DNA of 64,000 nt from Amnibacterium kyonggiense (GCF_004364555.1 NZ_SOAM01000002.1:434001-498000), one strand, 5' to 3'. Counted from the first letter of the stretch, positions 8,508 to 17,361 are shown. Numbers and translations are program-made. Notes: generated from the letters alone by a model not told the origin.

Positions 8508-9566
8508 ATGCAGTCCGTCCTCGACGGCATCGAGGAGTTCGACGTCGCCACCCCGCGCCTGCGGGCGCACGTCCTCGATCGACGCAGCCTCGACCGCCCC
8601 GGTGAGAGCGGCGGGCCGACCGTCGTGCTGATCCACGGCAACGTGTCGTCGTCGCTGTTCTTCCAGCCGCTGATGCTGGCCCTGCCGCCGGACGTGCGGG
8701 CGCTCGCGATCGACCTCCGCGGCTTCGGCGGCAGCGAGACGCTGCCCGTCGACGCGACCCGCGGCCTGCGCGACTTCTCGGACGACGTCGCGAGCGTGCT
8801 CGACGAGCTCGGCACCGGCGCGGTGCACCTCGTCGGCTGGAGCATGGGCGCCGGCGTCGCGCTGCAGCTGCTGCTCGACCGCCGCGACCTCGTCTGGACG
8901 GTGACGCTCGAGTCGCCCGTCAGCCCGTACGGGTTCGGCGGCACCGCGCTCGACGGCACGATCCTGAACGGCGCCGCCGGCTCGGGCGGCGGGGGCGCGA
9001 ATCCCGACTTCGTCCGCGCCCTCGAGGAGCAGGACCGCGGCGAGGGCCCCGCCTCCCCGCGCACCGTCTACCGCACCGCGTACGTCGCCCACCCGGAGGG
9101 GATCCCGTCCGAGGACCTCTGGGTCGAGAGCATGCTGACGACCCGCACCGGTCTCGACAACTACCCCGGCGACTCGACGACGACCGACGCCTGGCCGGGC
9201 TTCGGGCCCGGCACGCGGGGCGTGCTCAACACGATGACGCCGGACCACCTCGACCTCACGGGGATCGTCGACATCGCCGACAAGCCGCCGATCCTCTGGA
9301 TCCGCGGGGAGGCCGACGCGATCGTCTCGGACGCGAGCTTCTTCGACCTGAACACGCTGGGCGCCGCCGGGATCGTGCCGGGCTGGCCGGGCGCGGAGGT
9401 CGCCCCGTCGCAGCCGATGGTGTCGCAGACGCGCGCCGTGCTCGACCGGTACGCGGCGGCAGCGGGCTCGTACCGTGAGCTCGCCCTCCCCGACACGGGG
9501 CACGCACCGCACCTCGAGCGGCAGGCCGAGTTCGTCGAGGCCCTCGTCGCCCACGTCCGCGGCTAG
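8508..9566 (+). CDS. Alpha/beta hydrolase (second of the pair)
   Basis: A 352-residue alpha/beta hydrolase. It has the oxyanion motif VVLIHGNVSSSLFFQPLM, the DLRGFGGSE strand-loop, nucleophile elbow GWSMGAGVAL, and a terminal ALPDTGHAPHLERQAEFVEAL with the catalytic His. A longer cap region (about residues 140-260) containing YGFGG and DAWPGFGPGTRG sets it apart from its 5' neighbour. The ATG at 8508 follows AAGGAG and is 26 bp after the previous stop, consistent with cotranscription. Its TAG stop shares a CTAG tetramer with the stop of the convergent oxidoreductase. Confidence 0.88.
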   Translation: MQSVLDGIEEFDVATPRLRAHVLDRRSLDRPGESGGPTVVLIHGNVSSSLFFQPLMLALPPDVRALAIDLRGFGGSETLPVDATRGLRDFSDDVASVLDELGTGAVHLVGWSMGAGVALQLLLDRRDLVWTVTLESPVSPYGFGGTALDGTILNGAAGSGGGGANPDFVRALEEQDRGEGPASPRTVYRTAYVAHPEGIPSEDLWVESMLTTRTGLDNYPGDSTTTDAWPGFGPGTRGVLNTMTPDHLDLTGIVDIADKPPILWIRGEADAIVSDASFFDLNTLGAAGIVPGWPGAEVAPSQPMVSQTRAVLDRYAAAAGSYRELALPDTGHAPHLERQAEFVEALVAHVRG

Positions 9567-10558
9567 CGCGACGAGGTCTCGTGCCGGGTGCGCATCTTCT
9601 CGCGGAGGTACTGCCCGGGCGCGGCGGTCGGGTCCATGCCGACGACGACCACGCCGCGGCTGTGCCGGGCGTCCAGGTCAGCGAGGGCGCGGTGGAGGGC
9701 GGTGAACGGGTAGTAGCCGGAGACGAGGACGCGGATGTTCCACTCGGCGACGAGCTCGGCGACGTCCCGCAGCTCCTCCGCGAGCCGCCGATCGGGGCCG
9801 GCGAGGTACAGCTCGACCTCGGTGTCGCGTCGGGCGTCGGTCGAGGAGAGCCGCGACGGGGCGATGCCGAGCTCCGCGGCCAGGTCCTCGTACCGCCCGT
9901 AGTTGTCGAGCATCGCGGTGAGCGGTCGTCCCGCGGCGGCCGTCCGCACGGCCTCCGCGAGGTCCTCGCCGTAGGCGACGGGCTTCACGCCGATGGAGCG
10001 GAGGTAGTCGTGGTTCTCGGCGCCCGCGATGCCGACGACCCGCGCGCCCGCGAGCCGCGCGAGCTGGCACTCGAGGTGCCCGACGCCGCCGGCCGCGGCC
10101 GAGACGACCACGGTGTCGTCCGGGGTGAGGCGCAGCGACTGGATGAGGCGGTACGCGGTGAGGCCGACGAGGTAGAGCGCGCCGGCGACCTCCCACTCCA
10201 TCCGCGCGGGACGGCGGATCAGCGCGCCCGGCTCCACGACGACGTGCGTCGCGTGCGCGCCGTGCGCCGGGTCGTGGCCGAGGACCTCGTCGTGCACGGA
10301 GACGCCGCGCACGTCCTCCCCGACGGCGCGGACGATGCCGGCGAAGCTGACGCCCTCGCGGGCGGGGAGCTCGAGCGGCACCGCGTCGCGGAAGCGGCCC
10401 TCCCGCACGTACGCGTCCATGTGGCTGACGCCCGACGCGACGACCTGCACCAGCACCTCGCCCGGTCCGGGCTCCGGTCGTGGGACCTGCTCGACGCGCA
10501 CGGCGTCGATCCCGCCGTAGTCGACGAACGTGGCGATGGAGGCGCTGCGCTGGGCCAT
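9563..10558 (-). CDS. MDR-superfamily NADP-dependent oxidoreductase, quinone-reductase-like
   Basis: A 331-residue medium-chain dehydrogenase/reductase. The N-terminal GroES-like domain begins with VEQVPRPEPGPGEVLVQVVASGVSHMDAYVREG. The Rossmann motif VVSAAAGGVGHLECQLARLAGARVVGIAG is the AxxGGVG form of zinc-free quinone oxidoreductases, and no catalytic Cys/His zinc set is seen. The family reduces enones or quinones with NADPH. ATG 10558 is the natural start; the frame stays open upstream across the exporter gene, but that part is a shadow. It is convergent with the hydrolase, sharing CTAG at the stops. Confidence 0.88.
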   Translation of the reverse strand: MAQRSASIATFVDYGGIDAVRVEQVPRPEPGPGEVLVQVVASGVSHMDAYVREGRFRDAVPLELPAREGVSFAGIVRAVGEDVRGVSVHDEVLGHDPAHGAHATHVVVEPGALIRRPARMEWEVAGALYLVGLTAYRLIQSLRLTPDDTVVVSAAAGGVGHLECQLARLAGARVVGIAGAENHDYLRSIGVKPVAYGEDLAEAVRTAAAGRPLTAMLDNYGRYEDLAAELGIAPSRLSSTDARRDTEVELYLAGPDRRLAEELRDVAELVAEWNIRVLVSGYYPFTALHRALADLDARHSRGVVVVGMDPTAAPGQYLREKMRTRHETSSR

Positions 10559-10626
10559 GCCCGCACGGTAGGACTCCCCCGACCCGCCCGACAAGCCGTG
10601 CAGCGACTTCCGGGCGCACGGGGTCG

Positions 10627-12687
10627 TCAGCGGACCGCGCCCGCCGTCGCGATCGGCCGCGAGGGCCACCAGAACCGGTCGCCGGTGATGAGCACCAGGG
10701 CCGGGACGAGGAGCGTCCGCACGACGAGCGTGTCGAGCAGGACGCCGATGCAGACGAGCGTGCCGATCTGCGCGAGCGCGACGACCGGCAGCACGCCGAG
10801 CACGACGAACACGGCGGCGAGCAGGATCCCCGCGCTCGTGATCACGCCGCCGGTCGCCCCGAGCGCGACGACGATCCCCTCCCGCGTGCCGTGCCGCGCG
10901 CGCTCCTCCCGCGCCCGCGCGGTGAGGAAGATGTTGTAGTCCACGCCGAGCGCGACGAGGAACAGGAACGCGAAGAGCGGCACCTGCACGTCGAACCCCG
11001 CGAACCCGAACACGTGCTGGAACAGCAGGTTCCCGAGCCCGAGGCTCGCGGCGAAGGTCGCGAGGACGCTCGCGAGCAGCAGCACCGGCGCCACGAGGGA
11101 CCGCAGCAGCAGCGTCAGGATCACGAACACCACGGCGAGGATCGACGGCACGATCACGAGCTGGTCCCGCTGCTGCGCCTGCTGCTGGTCGTACGCGGTC
11201 GCGTCGCTGCCGCCGACGAGGGTGCCTGCCACCGCGCCGCCCTCGTCCGCGAACGCGGCACGGAGGTCGCGGATCGAGTCGAACGCCTCGGCGCTCACGG
11301 GCGCGCCGGCGAGCCGCACGTCGAGCTCGGTGCGGCCGTCCGACGACGCGCCGGCGGTGACGGCGTCGACGCCCGCCACGCCCTCCGCGATCGTCTCGAC
11401 CCGGGAGGCCTCCGCGCTCGGGGCGAGCACCACGGTCTGGGCGGAGGTGCCGGAGGAGAACGCGCGGTCGAGCACGGCCTGCGCCTGCACGCTCTCCGGG
11501 TCGCCGAGCAGCTGCTCCGTCTGGGACAGCCCGAAGCGGAAGCCGACGAGCCCGGATCCGAGCACGACGATCGCGAGCAGGGAGACCGCGGCGACCAGCC
11601 GCGGGCGCCGCGCGACGCGGCGTCCGATCGCGGTCCACACGCCGGGCCGAGCGACCTCGCCCTCGGGGACGACCTTCGGCACGAAGGGCCAGAACAGGCG
11701 CCGACCGAACACGACGATCGCGGCGGGCAGCCAGAGCACCGCGGCGAGGATCGCGACGACGACGCCGATCGCGCAGGCGACGCCCAGCGCGCGGTTCCCG
11801 GACAGCTCGCCGAGGAGCAGGGTGAGCAGGCTCAGGGCGACGGTGCCGCCGCTGGCCGCGATCGTCGGACCGGCGGCCGTGAGCGCGACCCGCATGGCGT
11901 CGTGGTGATCGGGGCGGCGGCGCAGCTCCTCCCGGTAGCGCGAGATGAGCAGCAGCGCGTAGTTCGTCCCCGCGCCGAACACGAGGACCGACTGGATGCC
12001 GGAGATCGAGGCGTCGACCGTGATGCCGACCGCGCTCGTGATCGCGGCGACGACCACGCGGGCGAGCCCGTCCGCGGCGCCGACGACGACGAGCGGCACG
12101 ATCCAGAGCAGCGGGCTGCGGTAGGTGACGATCAGCAGCACCGCGACGACCGACGCCGTCACGACGAGCAGGCGGAGGTCCGCGCCCGCGAACGCATCGG
12201 CGATGTCGGCCTGGAACCCGATCGGCCCGGTGAGGCGAGCCGTGAGCCCGGCGGGCAGGTCGGTCCGGGCCGCGGTGCGGAGCGCGGTCGCGGCCTTCTC
12301 CGGCTCGTCGGTCGCCTTCCCGTCCAGCGGCACCGCGACGAGCGCGACGTCCCCGTCGTCGCTGAACTGCGGCCGCACCGCCTGCGGCAGGACGGACTGC
12401 TCGGCGAGCGCCGCCGCGCGCTGCCCGATCGCCGTCCGATCGGCGGCGGTGAGGCCGCTCGCCCGCTCGAAGACGAGGATGCCGACCGTGCGGTCCGCGC
12501 CCGGGAACGTCTTCAGCAGCGCCGCGACCCGCTGCGACTCGGCGGACGCGGGCAGGCCGGTCGTCGGCGTCGCCGCCGAGCCCGGCTGCGGCAGCAGCGC
12601 GAACAGCGCGCCCACCACGACGAGTCCCCCGATCGCCGCGAGCCACGCGGTCCGTCGTCCGGTCAGGAAGCTCGCCACCCGGCGCAT
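10627..12687 (-). CDS. MMPL family (RND-type) membrane transporter
   Basis: A 686-residue inner-membrane protein with the duplicated MMPL layout: TM1, a periplasmic/extracellular domain of about 130 residues, TM2-6, a TM7 around VAAVSLLAIVVLGSGLVGF, a second exterior loop, then TM8-12. Charged intramembrane residues after GVDYNIFLTARAREE and in GAGTNYALLLISRYREE match the proton relay motifs of actinobacterial MMPL exporters of lipids or drugs. ATG 12687 follows GGAGGACC; an ATG at 12702 would lie within the operator. It is divergent from a MarR regulator across a 15-bp palindrome, pointing to drug- or lipid-responsive control. Confidence 0.92.
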   Translation of the reverse strand: MRRVASFLTGRRTAWLAAIGGLVVVGALFALLPQPGSAATPTTGLPASAESQRVAALLKTFPGADRTVGILVFERASGLTAADRTAIGQRAAALAEQSVLPQAVRPQFSDDGDVALVAVPLDGKATDEPEKAATALRTAARTDLPAGLTARLTGPIGFQADIADAFAGADLRLLVVTASVVAVLLIVTYRSPLLWIVPLVVVGAADGLARVVVAAITSAVGITVDASISGIQSVLVFGAGTNYALLLISRYREELRRRPDHHDAMRVALTAAGPTIAASGGTVALSLLTLLLGELSGNRALGVACAIGVVVAILAAVLWLPAAIVVFGRRLFWPFVPKVVPEGEVARPGVWTAIGRRVARRPRLVAAVSLLAIVVLGSGLVGFRFGLSQTEQLLGDPESVQAQAVLDRAFSSGTSAQTVVLAPSAEASRVETIAEGVAGVDAVTAGASSDGRTELDVRLAGAPVSAEAFDSIRDLRAAFADEGGAVAGTLVGGSDATAYDQQQAQQRDQLVIVPSILAVVFVILTLLLRSLVAPVLLLASVLATFAASLGLGNLLFQHVFGFAGFDVQVPLFAFLFLVALGVDYNIFLTARAREERARHGTREGIVVALGATGGVITSAGILLAAVFVVLGVLPVVALAQIGTLVCIGVLLDTLVVRTLLVPALVLITGDRFWWPSRPIATAGAVR

Positions 12688-12700
12688 CGGTCCTCCACTC

Positions 12701-12715
12701 ATTCGGTCACCGAAT
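12701..12715. promoter_or_regulatory. Probable MarR operator
   Basis: ATTCGGTCACCGAAT is a perfect inverted repeat of 7 bp around one central base. It sits between the divergent MMPL transporter (start 12687) and MarR gene (start 12740). A weaker related half, ACGGTAGCCGAA, follows at about 12719-12730. The length and position fit a MarR dimer repressing both genes; this is inferred, not tested. Confidence 0.6.
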
Positions 12716-12739
12716 CGTACGGTAGCCGAAGGGGAGAGA

Positions 12740-13207
12740 ATGGTCGACATGGAGCCCATCCCGTTCGAGGCCGAGCCCGAGACGCGCGCCCTCCGCCGCC
12801 TGCAGAGCGCGATGGCGGACGCCGACGCGGCCCTCGCCCGCCGGATGGCGATGCACCCCACGGACCTCGCCGCCATGGCCCACCTCGGCTTCGCGCCGGA
12901 CCCCGTCGGCCCGGGCGAGCTCGCGCACCGGCTCGACATCTCGCCCGCGGCGGCGACGGAGCTGGTCGACCGGCTCACCGCGGCCGGACACGTCGAGCGA
13001 CACCGCGACCTCGCCGACCGGCGCCGCATCCGGCTCGAGCCGAGCGAGGCTGCGATGCGCGACGTCCTCGGTCGCATCAGCGGCCTCATGGCGGCGCTCG
13101 ACGACGCGGCCCGGGCCGCACCGCCGGAGGAGCGCGCCGCCATCGCCCGGTTCCTCGACCGCGCGACGGCCGCGTACGCCTCCTGGGCGGACCGCGACCG
13201 GGATTGA
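12740..13207 (+). CDS. MarR family transcriptional regulator
   Basis: A 155-residue winged-helix regulator. The recognition region GPGELAHRLDISPAAATELVDRLTAAGHVERHRDLADRRRIRLEPSE contains the MarR helix-turn-helix and the DxRxxR wing. Dimerisation helices lie at both ends. ATG 12740 has GGGGAGAG at the right spacing; a second ATG lies 9 bp on. It is divergent from the MMPL exporter and probably represses it through the palindrome between them. The effector ligand cannot be deduced. Confidence 0.88.
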   Translation: MVDMEPIPFEAEPETRALRRLQSAMADADAALARRMAMHPTDLAAMAHLGFAPDPVGPGELAHRLDISPAAATELVDRLTAAGHVERHRDLADRRRIRLEPSEAAMRDVLGRISGLMAALDDAARAAPPEERAAIARFLDRATAAYASWADRDRD

Positions 13208-13214
13208 CGGCGTC

Positions 13215-13928
13215 CTACGCGCGCAGCTCGCCGCGCACGATGGAGTCGCCGGAGTGCGCCGGGTTCCCGTCCCGCGGCTCGTCGGAGACGTCGACGAGGC
13301 GGAAGCGGGTGATGTCGAGGCCCTCCGGGACGAGGAACACCCCGCTCGTCCCGTGCAGCATCCCGAGGCTGACGAGTCGGCGGGCGCCCGCCGTCATCAG
13401 CCAGACCTCGTGATCGGTGCTCCGGTCCGGCGGCACGTCGGTCTGGATGCGGAGGGCGAGCCGCCCGCTCGCCAGCCGCTCGAGCTGCGCCGTGCCGCTC
13501 GCACCCGCCCACGCCGGGAACGCGCGTAGCCGGGCGGTCTCGAGCTGCTGCGAGGGCGGGTTCGTGCGGAGGAGCGTCACGCCGACGCCGCCGATGACGA
13601 GCACCGCGGCGGCCGCGGCGAGGGCCGCGACGATCCGGCGCCGCCGACTCGGCGGCCTCCGGCGCAGCGGGACCGCCGGGGCCGGGCGCGCGTCGGCCAG
13701 GGGGTCCGGGGCGTCGACGCCGACGTCGGCGGCGATCCCGGCCCAGACCCTCGGCCCGGGGGTCTCGAGCGCCTCGTCGCCGCCGCGCGCGGCCGCGACC
13801 GCGCGGCCGAGGCGAGCGACCTCGTCGCGGCACTCGGCGCAGCCGGCGAGGTGGAGGCGGTCCTCCGCGGACGCGGCGTCCTCGCCGAGTGCGAGCAGGG
13901 CGAGGAGCTCGGGGTCAGGGTGCGCCAT
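13215..13928 (-). CDS. rskA: Anti-sigma-K factor, RskA type
   Basis: A 237-residue membrane anti-sigma factor. The N-terminal cytosolic part has the zinc-binding HxxxCxxC (His26, Cys30, Cys33: LHLAGCAEC). A single membrane span lies at about residues 99-120, followed by an extracytoplasmic RskA domain with ALRIQTDVPPDRSTDHEVWL and a C-terminal FRLVDVSDEP. It should hold the cognate ECF sigma factor inactive until regulated proteolysis. The start overlaps the sigma factor gene by 14 bp, so the two are translationally coupled. Confidence 0.9.
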   Translation of the reverse strand: MAHPDPELLALLALGEDAASAEDRLHLAGCAECRDEVARLGRAVAAARGGDEALETPGPRVWAGIAADVGVDAPDPLADARPAPAVPLRRRPPSRRRRIVAALAAAAAVLVIGGVGVTLLRTNPPSQQLETARLRAFPAWAGASGTAQLERLASGRLALRIQTDVPPDRSTDHEVWLMTAGARRLVSLGMLHGTSGVFLVPEGLDITRFRLVDVSDEPRDGNPAHSGDSIVRGELRA

Positions 13929-14511
13929 CGTCCACCTCCAGACGTCGGCGCATCCGCTCGAGGCTGCGGCGGATGAGGCTCTTGACGGTACCGAGCGGCA
14001 TGCCGAGGCGCTCGCCGATCTGCTGGTGCGTCAGATCCTCGAAGAACGCGAGCCGGACGACCTGCTGCGCCACGGGCGACAGCCGGGCGATCTCCGCGTC
14101 GACGAGGACGCGGTCGCCCGGTTCGACGTGGGGCGCGGCGGGCTCGTCCTCCCCCGCCTCCGGCATCGGGACCGCGGCGGTACGACGCCGGGCCTCGTGC
14201 GCGTCGGCGATCTGGCGGCGCGTGATGCCGACCAGCCAGGCCGGCAGATCGGCGCGGTCGGGGTCGAAGGTCTCCCGCTTGCGCCACGCCGCGATGAACA
14301 CGCGCTGCGTGACGTCCTCCGCGTCCTGCACCTGCCCGAGGCTGCGGAGCGCCAGCGTGTACACGAGCCGCCCCCAATCCCGGTACGCGGTGACGAGCGC
14401 GGCCGTGTCCCCGGCCCGGAACGCGGCACCGACGGCGCGGGCATCCACGTCGTCCTGCATGCCTCGGTCTCCGGTTCCGGCAGCGCCGGACGCCTCGGCT
14501 GCTGGCGTCAT
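13915..14511 (-). CDS. sigK: ECF RNA polymerase sigma factor, SigK-like
   Basis: A 198-residue ECF sigma factor. Region 2 contains YRDWGRLVYTLALRSLG and VQDAEDVTQRVFIAAWRKRETFD, and region 4 LSPVAQQVVRLAFFEDLTHQQIGERLG plus GTVKSLIRRSLERMRRRL. Pairing with the zinc-finger RskA-type gene immediately downstream identifies the SigK/SigL-like group. A first start at 14511 is used; a shorter product from the internal Met at residue 18 (MQDDVDARAVG) is plausible and would match relatives better. The secreted DUF4397 gene just upstream on the same strand is a likely regulon member. Confidence 0.88.
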   Translation of the reverse strand: MTPAAEASGAAGTGDRGMQDDVDARAVGAAFRAGDTAALVTAYRDWGRLVYTLALRSLGQVQDAEDVTQRVFIAAWRKRETFDPDRADLPAWLVGITRRQIADAHEARRRTAAVPMPEAGEDEPAAPHVEPGDRVLVDAEIARLSPVAQQVVRLAFFEDLTHQQIGERLGMPLGTVKSLIRRSLERMRRRLEVDDGAP

Positions 14512-14595
14512 CGGCGGGCCGCGCCCGAGTGTAGGGGCGCGGCCCGCCGACGGTGCAGGGGCGGAGGCGTGCGCGTGCCCGCCTCCGCCCGCATG

Positions 14596-15285
14596 TCAGC
14601 GGTTGGTCCTGACCGTCTGGACCGCGACCGTCAGGTTCCCCTGGGCGGCGCTGCCCCAGGCGTAGACGATCGTGTCCGTGTACCGCTTGACCTTCACGGG
14701 CGCCGGGCCGATGACCGGGGCCTTCTTGCCGGCCAGCGTCACCGCGATCCGGTAGGTGCCCGCCGGCACGTTCGCCTTCGACTGGTGCGGGTTCCTCAGG
14801 TGCCGCATGCTCAGCTTCCCGTTCGCGTACACGTCGACCGCCGGAGCCGCGGCGACGTGGCGGACGATCAGGCGTCCGTCGCCCTTCGGCGTCTTCTTGA
14901 TGGTGTTCAGGTACTTGGTCGCCGTCGGCTTCCCCGACGCGGTCAGGTGCGCCACGACCGTGTAGCTGCGCGCCGCGTGGAACTGCAGCTTCACCGGGCC
15001 GATCACCGGGTGGCGGTCGTTCTTGGCGGTCGCCGCGGTGATCGACACCGTGTAGGTGCCGGCCTTCAGGTTCAGCGGGCCCACGAGCGTGCCCGGCTCG
15101 AAGTCGTTCAGGATCCGCTTGTGGTTCAGGTAGACGTCGACCGGGGTGTTCGGGACGGCGTGCAGGATCGAGACCTCGGCGGTCCGGTGCGGGAACCGGT
15201 GCTGGGGCGCCGCCTGTGCCGTCCCGGCCGTCCCGAGCGCGAGCGCCGCCGCGAGGGCGACGCCGGTGAAGAGTGCTCTGCGCAC
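14596..15285 (-). CDS. Secreted DUF4397 domain protein
   Basis: A 229-residue exported protein. The Sec signal peptide is MRRALFTGVALAAALALGTAGTAQA, with likely cleavage after AQA. The mature part contains two DUF4397 beta-sandwich units, each with a VD(V/VY) core (VDVYLNHKRILNDFEPGT and VDVYANGKLSMRHLRNP) and an SVY-like TY..(S/A)(I/V)T strand. The start is GTG 15285, preceded by AAGGAG; an upstream in-frame ATG (15336) would spoil the signal peptide. DUF4397 proteins are commonly linked to sigK/rskA in actinobacteria, which suggests control by the adjacent sigma factor. Function is unknown; probably a cell-wall or adhesion role. Confidence 0.88.
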   Translation of the reverse strand: MRRALFTGVALAAALALGTAGTAQAAPQHRFPHRTAEVSILHAVPNTPVDVYLNHKRILNDFEPGTLVGPLNLKAGTYTVSITAATAKNDRHPVIGPVKLQFHAARSYTVVAHLTASGKPTATKYLNTIKKTPKGDGRLIVRHVAAAPAVDVYANGKLSMRHLRNPHQSKANVPAGTYRIAVTLAGKKAPVIGPAPVKVKRYTDTIVYAWGSAAQGNLTVAVQTVRTNR

Positions 15286-15391
15286 GTTCGACTCCTTCGT
15301 TCGTGTGGACCGCGGGATCGCGTCCATCACCACCACTACGGCCGGAGGAGCCGCTGCGGATGCGGCCGAAGCTGGGAGTCGGCTCCGAGCG

Positions 15392-15955
15392 TTAGGGGTC
15401 CTGCGGCTTGGACAGTGCGTCGAGCGAATCGAGCTCGATCTGCAGCCAGGCGCGCTGCGCCGGGTCCGTCTCGGCGAGGCGGCGTTCGTGCTGGTCCCGC
15501 CGGAGGCGCCACCGCGCCCGCCGCCACGCGGCGAGCACCGCGTTCCGCTGCGCGTCCACCTCGTCGGCCGGGAACTCGGGGAGGCCGTCCGTCGCCTCGA
15601 GGAGCTCGAGGGCCAGGCGGATGCGGACCCGGCGGTCCTCGTCGTCCTCCCCCTCCCAGTCGGCGTCGTCGAGGAAGCGGGGCAGCGCGCGCAGCAGCGC
15701 GGGCGCGGTGGCGATGCGGGCCGCGGCGCCCACGGGGTCGAGCTGCACCTCGAGCTCGACGAGCCGGAGCTCGGGCAGCGTCAGGATCCGGCCCGCGTTC
15801 ACCTCGACGCAGCGGCGCAGCGCGTCCTCCGCGTCCTCGAGGCGCCGCCGGCGGCGGCCGTGCAGCGGCTCGACGAGCGGGTCGACGAGCGCGTGCAGCA
15901 CCTCGTCGAGCCGCCGCACCGGGCGGTCGTCCTCGTGCAGGTGCTCGGCCGTCAT
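15392..15955 (-). CDS. Hypothetical acidic protein
   Basis: A 187-residue protein I do not recognise. It is rich in Asp, Glu, Arg and Leu with long predicted helices (LEDAEDALRRCVEVNAGRIL and QRAWLQIELDSLDALSK), no signal peptide and no membrane span, so probably a soluble helical protein. The ATG at 15955 is chosen because the open frame before it is low-complexity; no strong ribosome site is visible. It is transcribed in the same direction as the DUF4397/sigK cluster but separated by about 105 bp. Confidence 0.6.
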   Translation of the reverse strand: MTAEHLHEDDRPVRRLDEVLHALVDPLVEPLHGRRRRRLEDAEDALRRCVEVNAGRILTLPELRLVELEVQLDPVGAAARIATAPALLRALPRFLDDADWEGEDDEDRRVRIRLALELLEATDGLPEFPADEVDAQRNAVLAAWRRARWRLRRDQHERRLAETDPAQRAWLQIELDSLDALSKPQDP

Positions 15956-16072
15956 GCGGGTACTGAACCGCAGGCCTCCGACGATCGCCGCATCCCGCGC
16001 CGGTCCGTCACACGCCGGAAACGCGCGGCGCGTCGGCCACCGCGCCCCTCGCGCGGTCTCCCGTGTCGACCG

Positions 16073-16144
16073 GACCTCAGGGTTGCCACTTCGGGCACGT
16101 TCTCGCCTCGAAACCGTGTCCGAACCGGCAACCCCTGAGGGGTC
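16073..16144. repeat. Large imperfect palindrome in a 356-bp gene-free gap
   Basis: The gap between the acidic hypothetical protein (start 15955) and the alcohol dehydrogenase (start 16312) is divergent and holds one obvious structure. Left arm 16073-16099 and right arm 16115-16144 pair over about 27 bp (left core TCAGGGTTGCC, right core GGCAACCCCTGA; inner parts TTCGGGCACG and CGTGTCCGAA) around a 15-base loop. It is unrelated in sequence to the other palindromes. Because the flanking genes diverge, it is not an ordinary terminator. I see nothing else in this gap. Confidence 0.7.
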
Positions 16145-16311
16145 GGACTCGCGATCTGTCCGACCCGGAGCCCACGCCGACCCGGCGAACGCCCGGACGG
16201 GGCGCCCTACGATCGTCCGGCCGCCGCCGACGTCCTCGCGTCCGGACCGGCGCCCCTCATCCACCGACGCCGGTGCCGATCGCACCCGCGCGTCCGCCTC
16301 CGGAGGCCCGC

Positions 16312-17361
16312 ATGACCACCACCGTCCCCGCCCTGCTCACCGACGGCCCCGGCGCGGCCTTCCACCGCGGCACCGTCGAGCGCCGCGACCTCGGCCCGAA
16401 CGACGTCGCGATCGACATCGCGTTCGCCGGCATCTGCCACTCCGACATCCACCAGGCGCGCGAGGAGTGGGGCGGCGCGATCTTCCCGATGGTGCCCGGC
16501 CACGAGATCGCCGGCACGGTCAGCGCGGTCGGCTCGGAGGTCACCCGGTACGCCGTCGGCGACCGCGTCGGCGTCGGCTGCTTCGTCGACTCCTGCCGCG
16601 AGTGCGAGTACTGCCTGGCCGGCGAGGAGCAGTTCTGCCTGAAGGGCAACGTCGCGACCTACAACGGGCGCGGCTACGACGGCGACCCGACCTACGGCGG
16701 CTACAGCACCGCGGTCGTGGTCGACGAGCGGTACGTCCTCCGCGTCCCGGAGGGCATCGCGCTCGACGTCGCGGCGCCGCTCCTCTGCGCCGGCATCACC
16801 ACGTACAGCCCGCTCAAGCACTGGGGCGCCGGCCCCGGCACGAAGGTCGCGGTCGTCGGGCTCGGCGGCCTCGGCCACATGGCGGTCCAGCTCGCGCACG
16901 CGATGGGCGCCGACGTGACCGTGATCTCCCGCACCCGTCGCAAGGAGGCGGATGCGACCGGGCTCGGCGCCGACCACTTCGTCGCGACCGCCGAGGAGGG
17001 CGCGCTGAAGGGCCTCCGGAACACGTTCGACCTGATCATCAACACGGTGTCGGCGGACGTCGACCTCGACGGCCTCCTCTGCACGCTGCGCGTCGGCGGC
17101 AGCCTCGTGTACGTCGGTGCCCCGAGCGAGCGGCAGTCCTTCGCCGTGTTCTCGCTGATCGGCGGGCGGCGGAGCGTGGCCGGCTCGAACATCGGCGGCA
17201 TCCGCGAGACGCAGGAGATGCTCGACTTCTGCGGCGAGCACGGCATCGGTGCGGTCATCGAGACGATCGGCGCGGACGAGGTCACGGCGGCGTACGACCG
17301 CGTCGTCGACGGCGGCGTGCACTACCGCTACGTCATCGACACGGCCACGATCCCGGCCTGA
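16312..17361 (+). CDS. Zinc-dependent alcohol dehydrogenase, CAD/YahK type
   Basis: A 349-residue medium-chain dehydrogenase of the cinnamyl-alcohol/YahK subgroup that interconverts aldehydes and primary alcohols. Catalytic zinc ligands are Cys42 (GICHSDIH), His64-Glu65 (PGHE) and a later Cys in LLCAGITTYSPL. The structural zinc cluster is Cys95, Cys98, Cys101 and Cys109. The Rossmann motif GLGGLGHMAVQLAHAMGA is intact and followed by SRTRRK, which favours NADP(H). ATG 16312 follows CGGAGG. It is a single gene with no evident operon partner. Confidence 0.93.
   Translation: MTTTVPALLTDGPGAAFHRGTVERRDLGPNDVAIDIAFAGICHSDIHQAREEWGGAIFPMVPGHEIAGTVSAVGSEVTRYAVGDRVGVGCFVDSCRECEYCLAGEEQFCLKGNVATYNGRGYDGDPTYGGYSTAVVVDERYVLRVPEGIALDVAAPLLCAGITTYSPLKHWGAGPGTKVAVVGLGGLGHMAVQLAHAMGADVTVISRTRRKEADATGLGADHFVATAEEGALKGLRNTFDLIINTVSADVDLDGLLCTLRVGGSLVYVGAPSERQSFAVFSLIGGRRSVAGSNIGGIRETQEMLDFCGEHGIGAVIETIGADEVTAAYDRVVDGGVHYRYVIDTATIPA

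Noticed and set aside
12702-12704. Alternative ATG start for the MMPL transporter
   Set aside because: It falls in the operator palindrome and lacks the GGAGG site that precedes ATG 12687.
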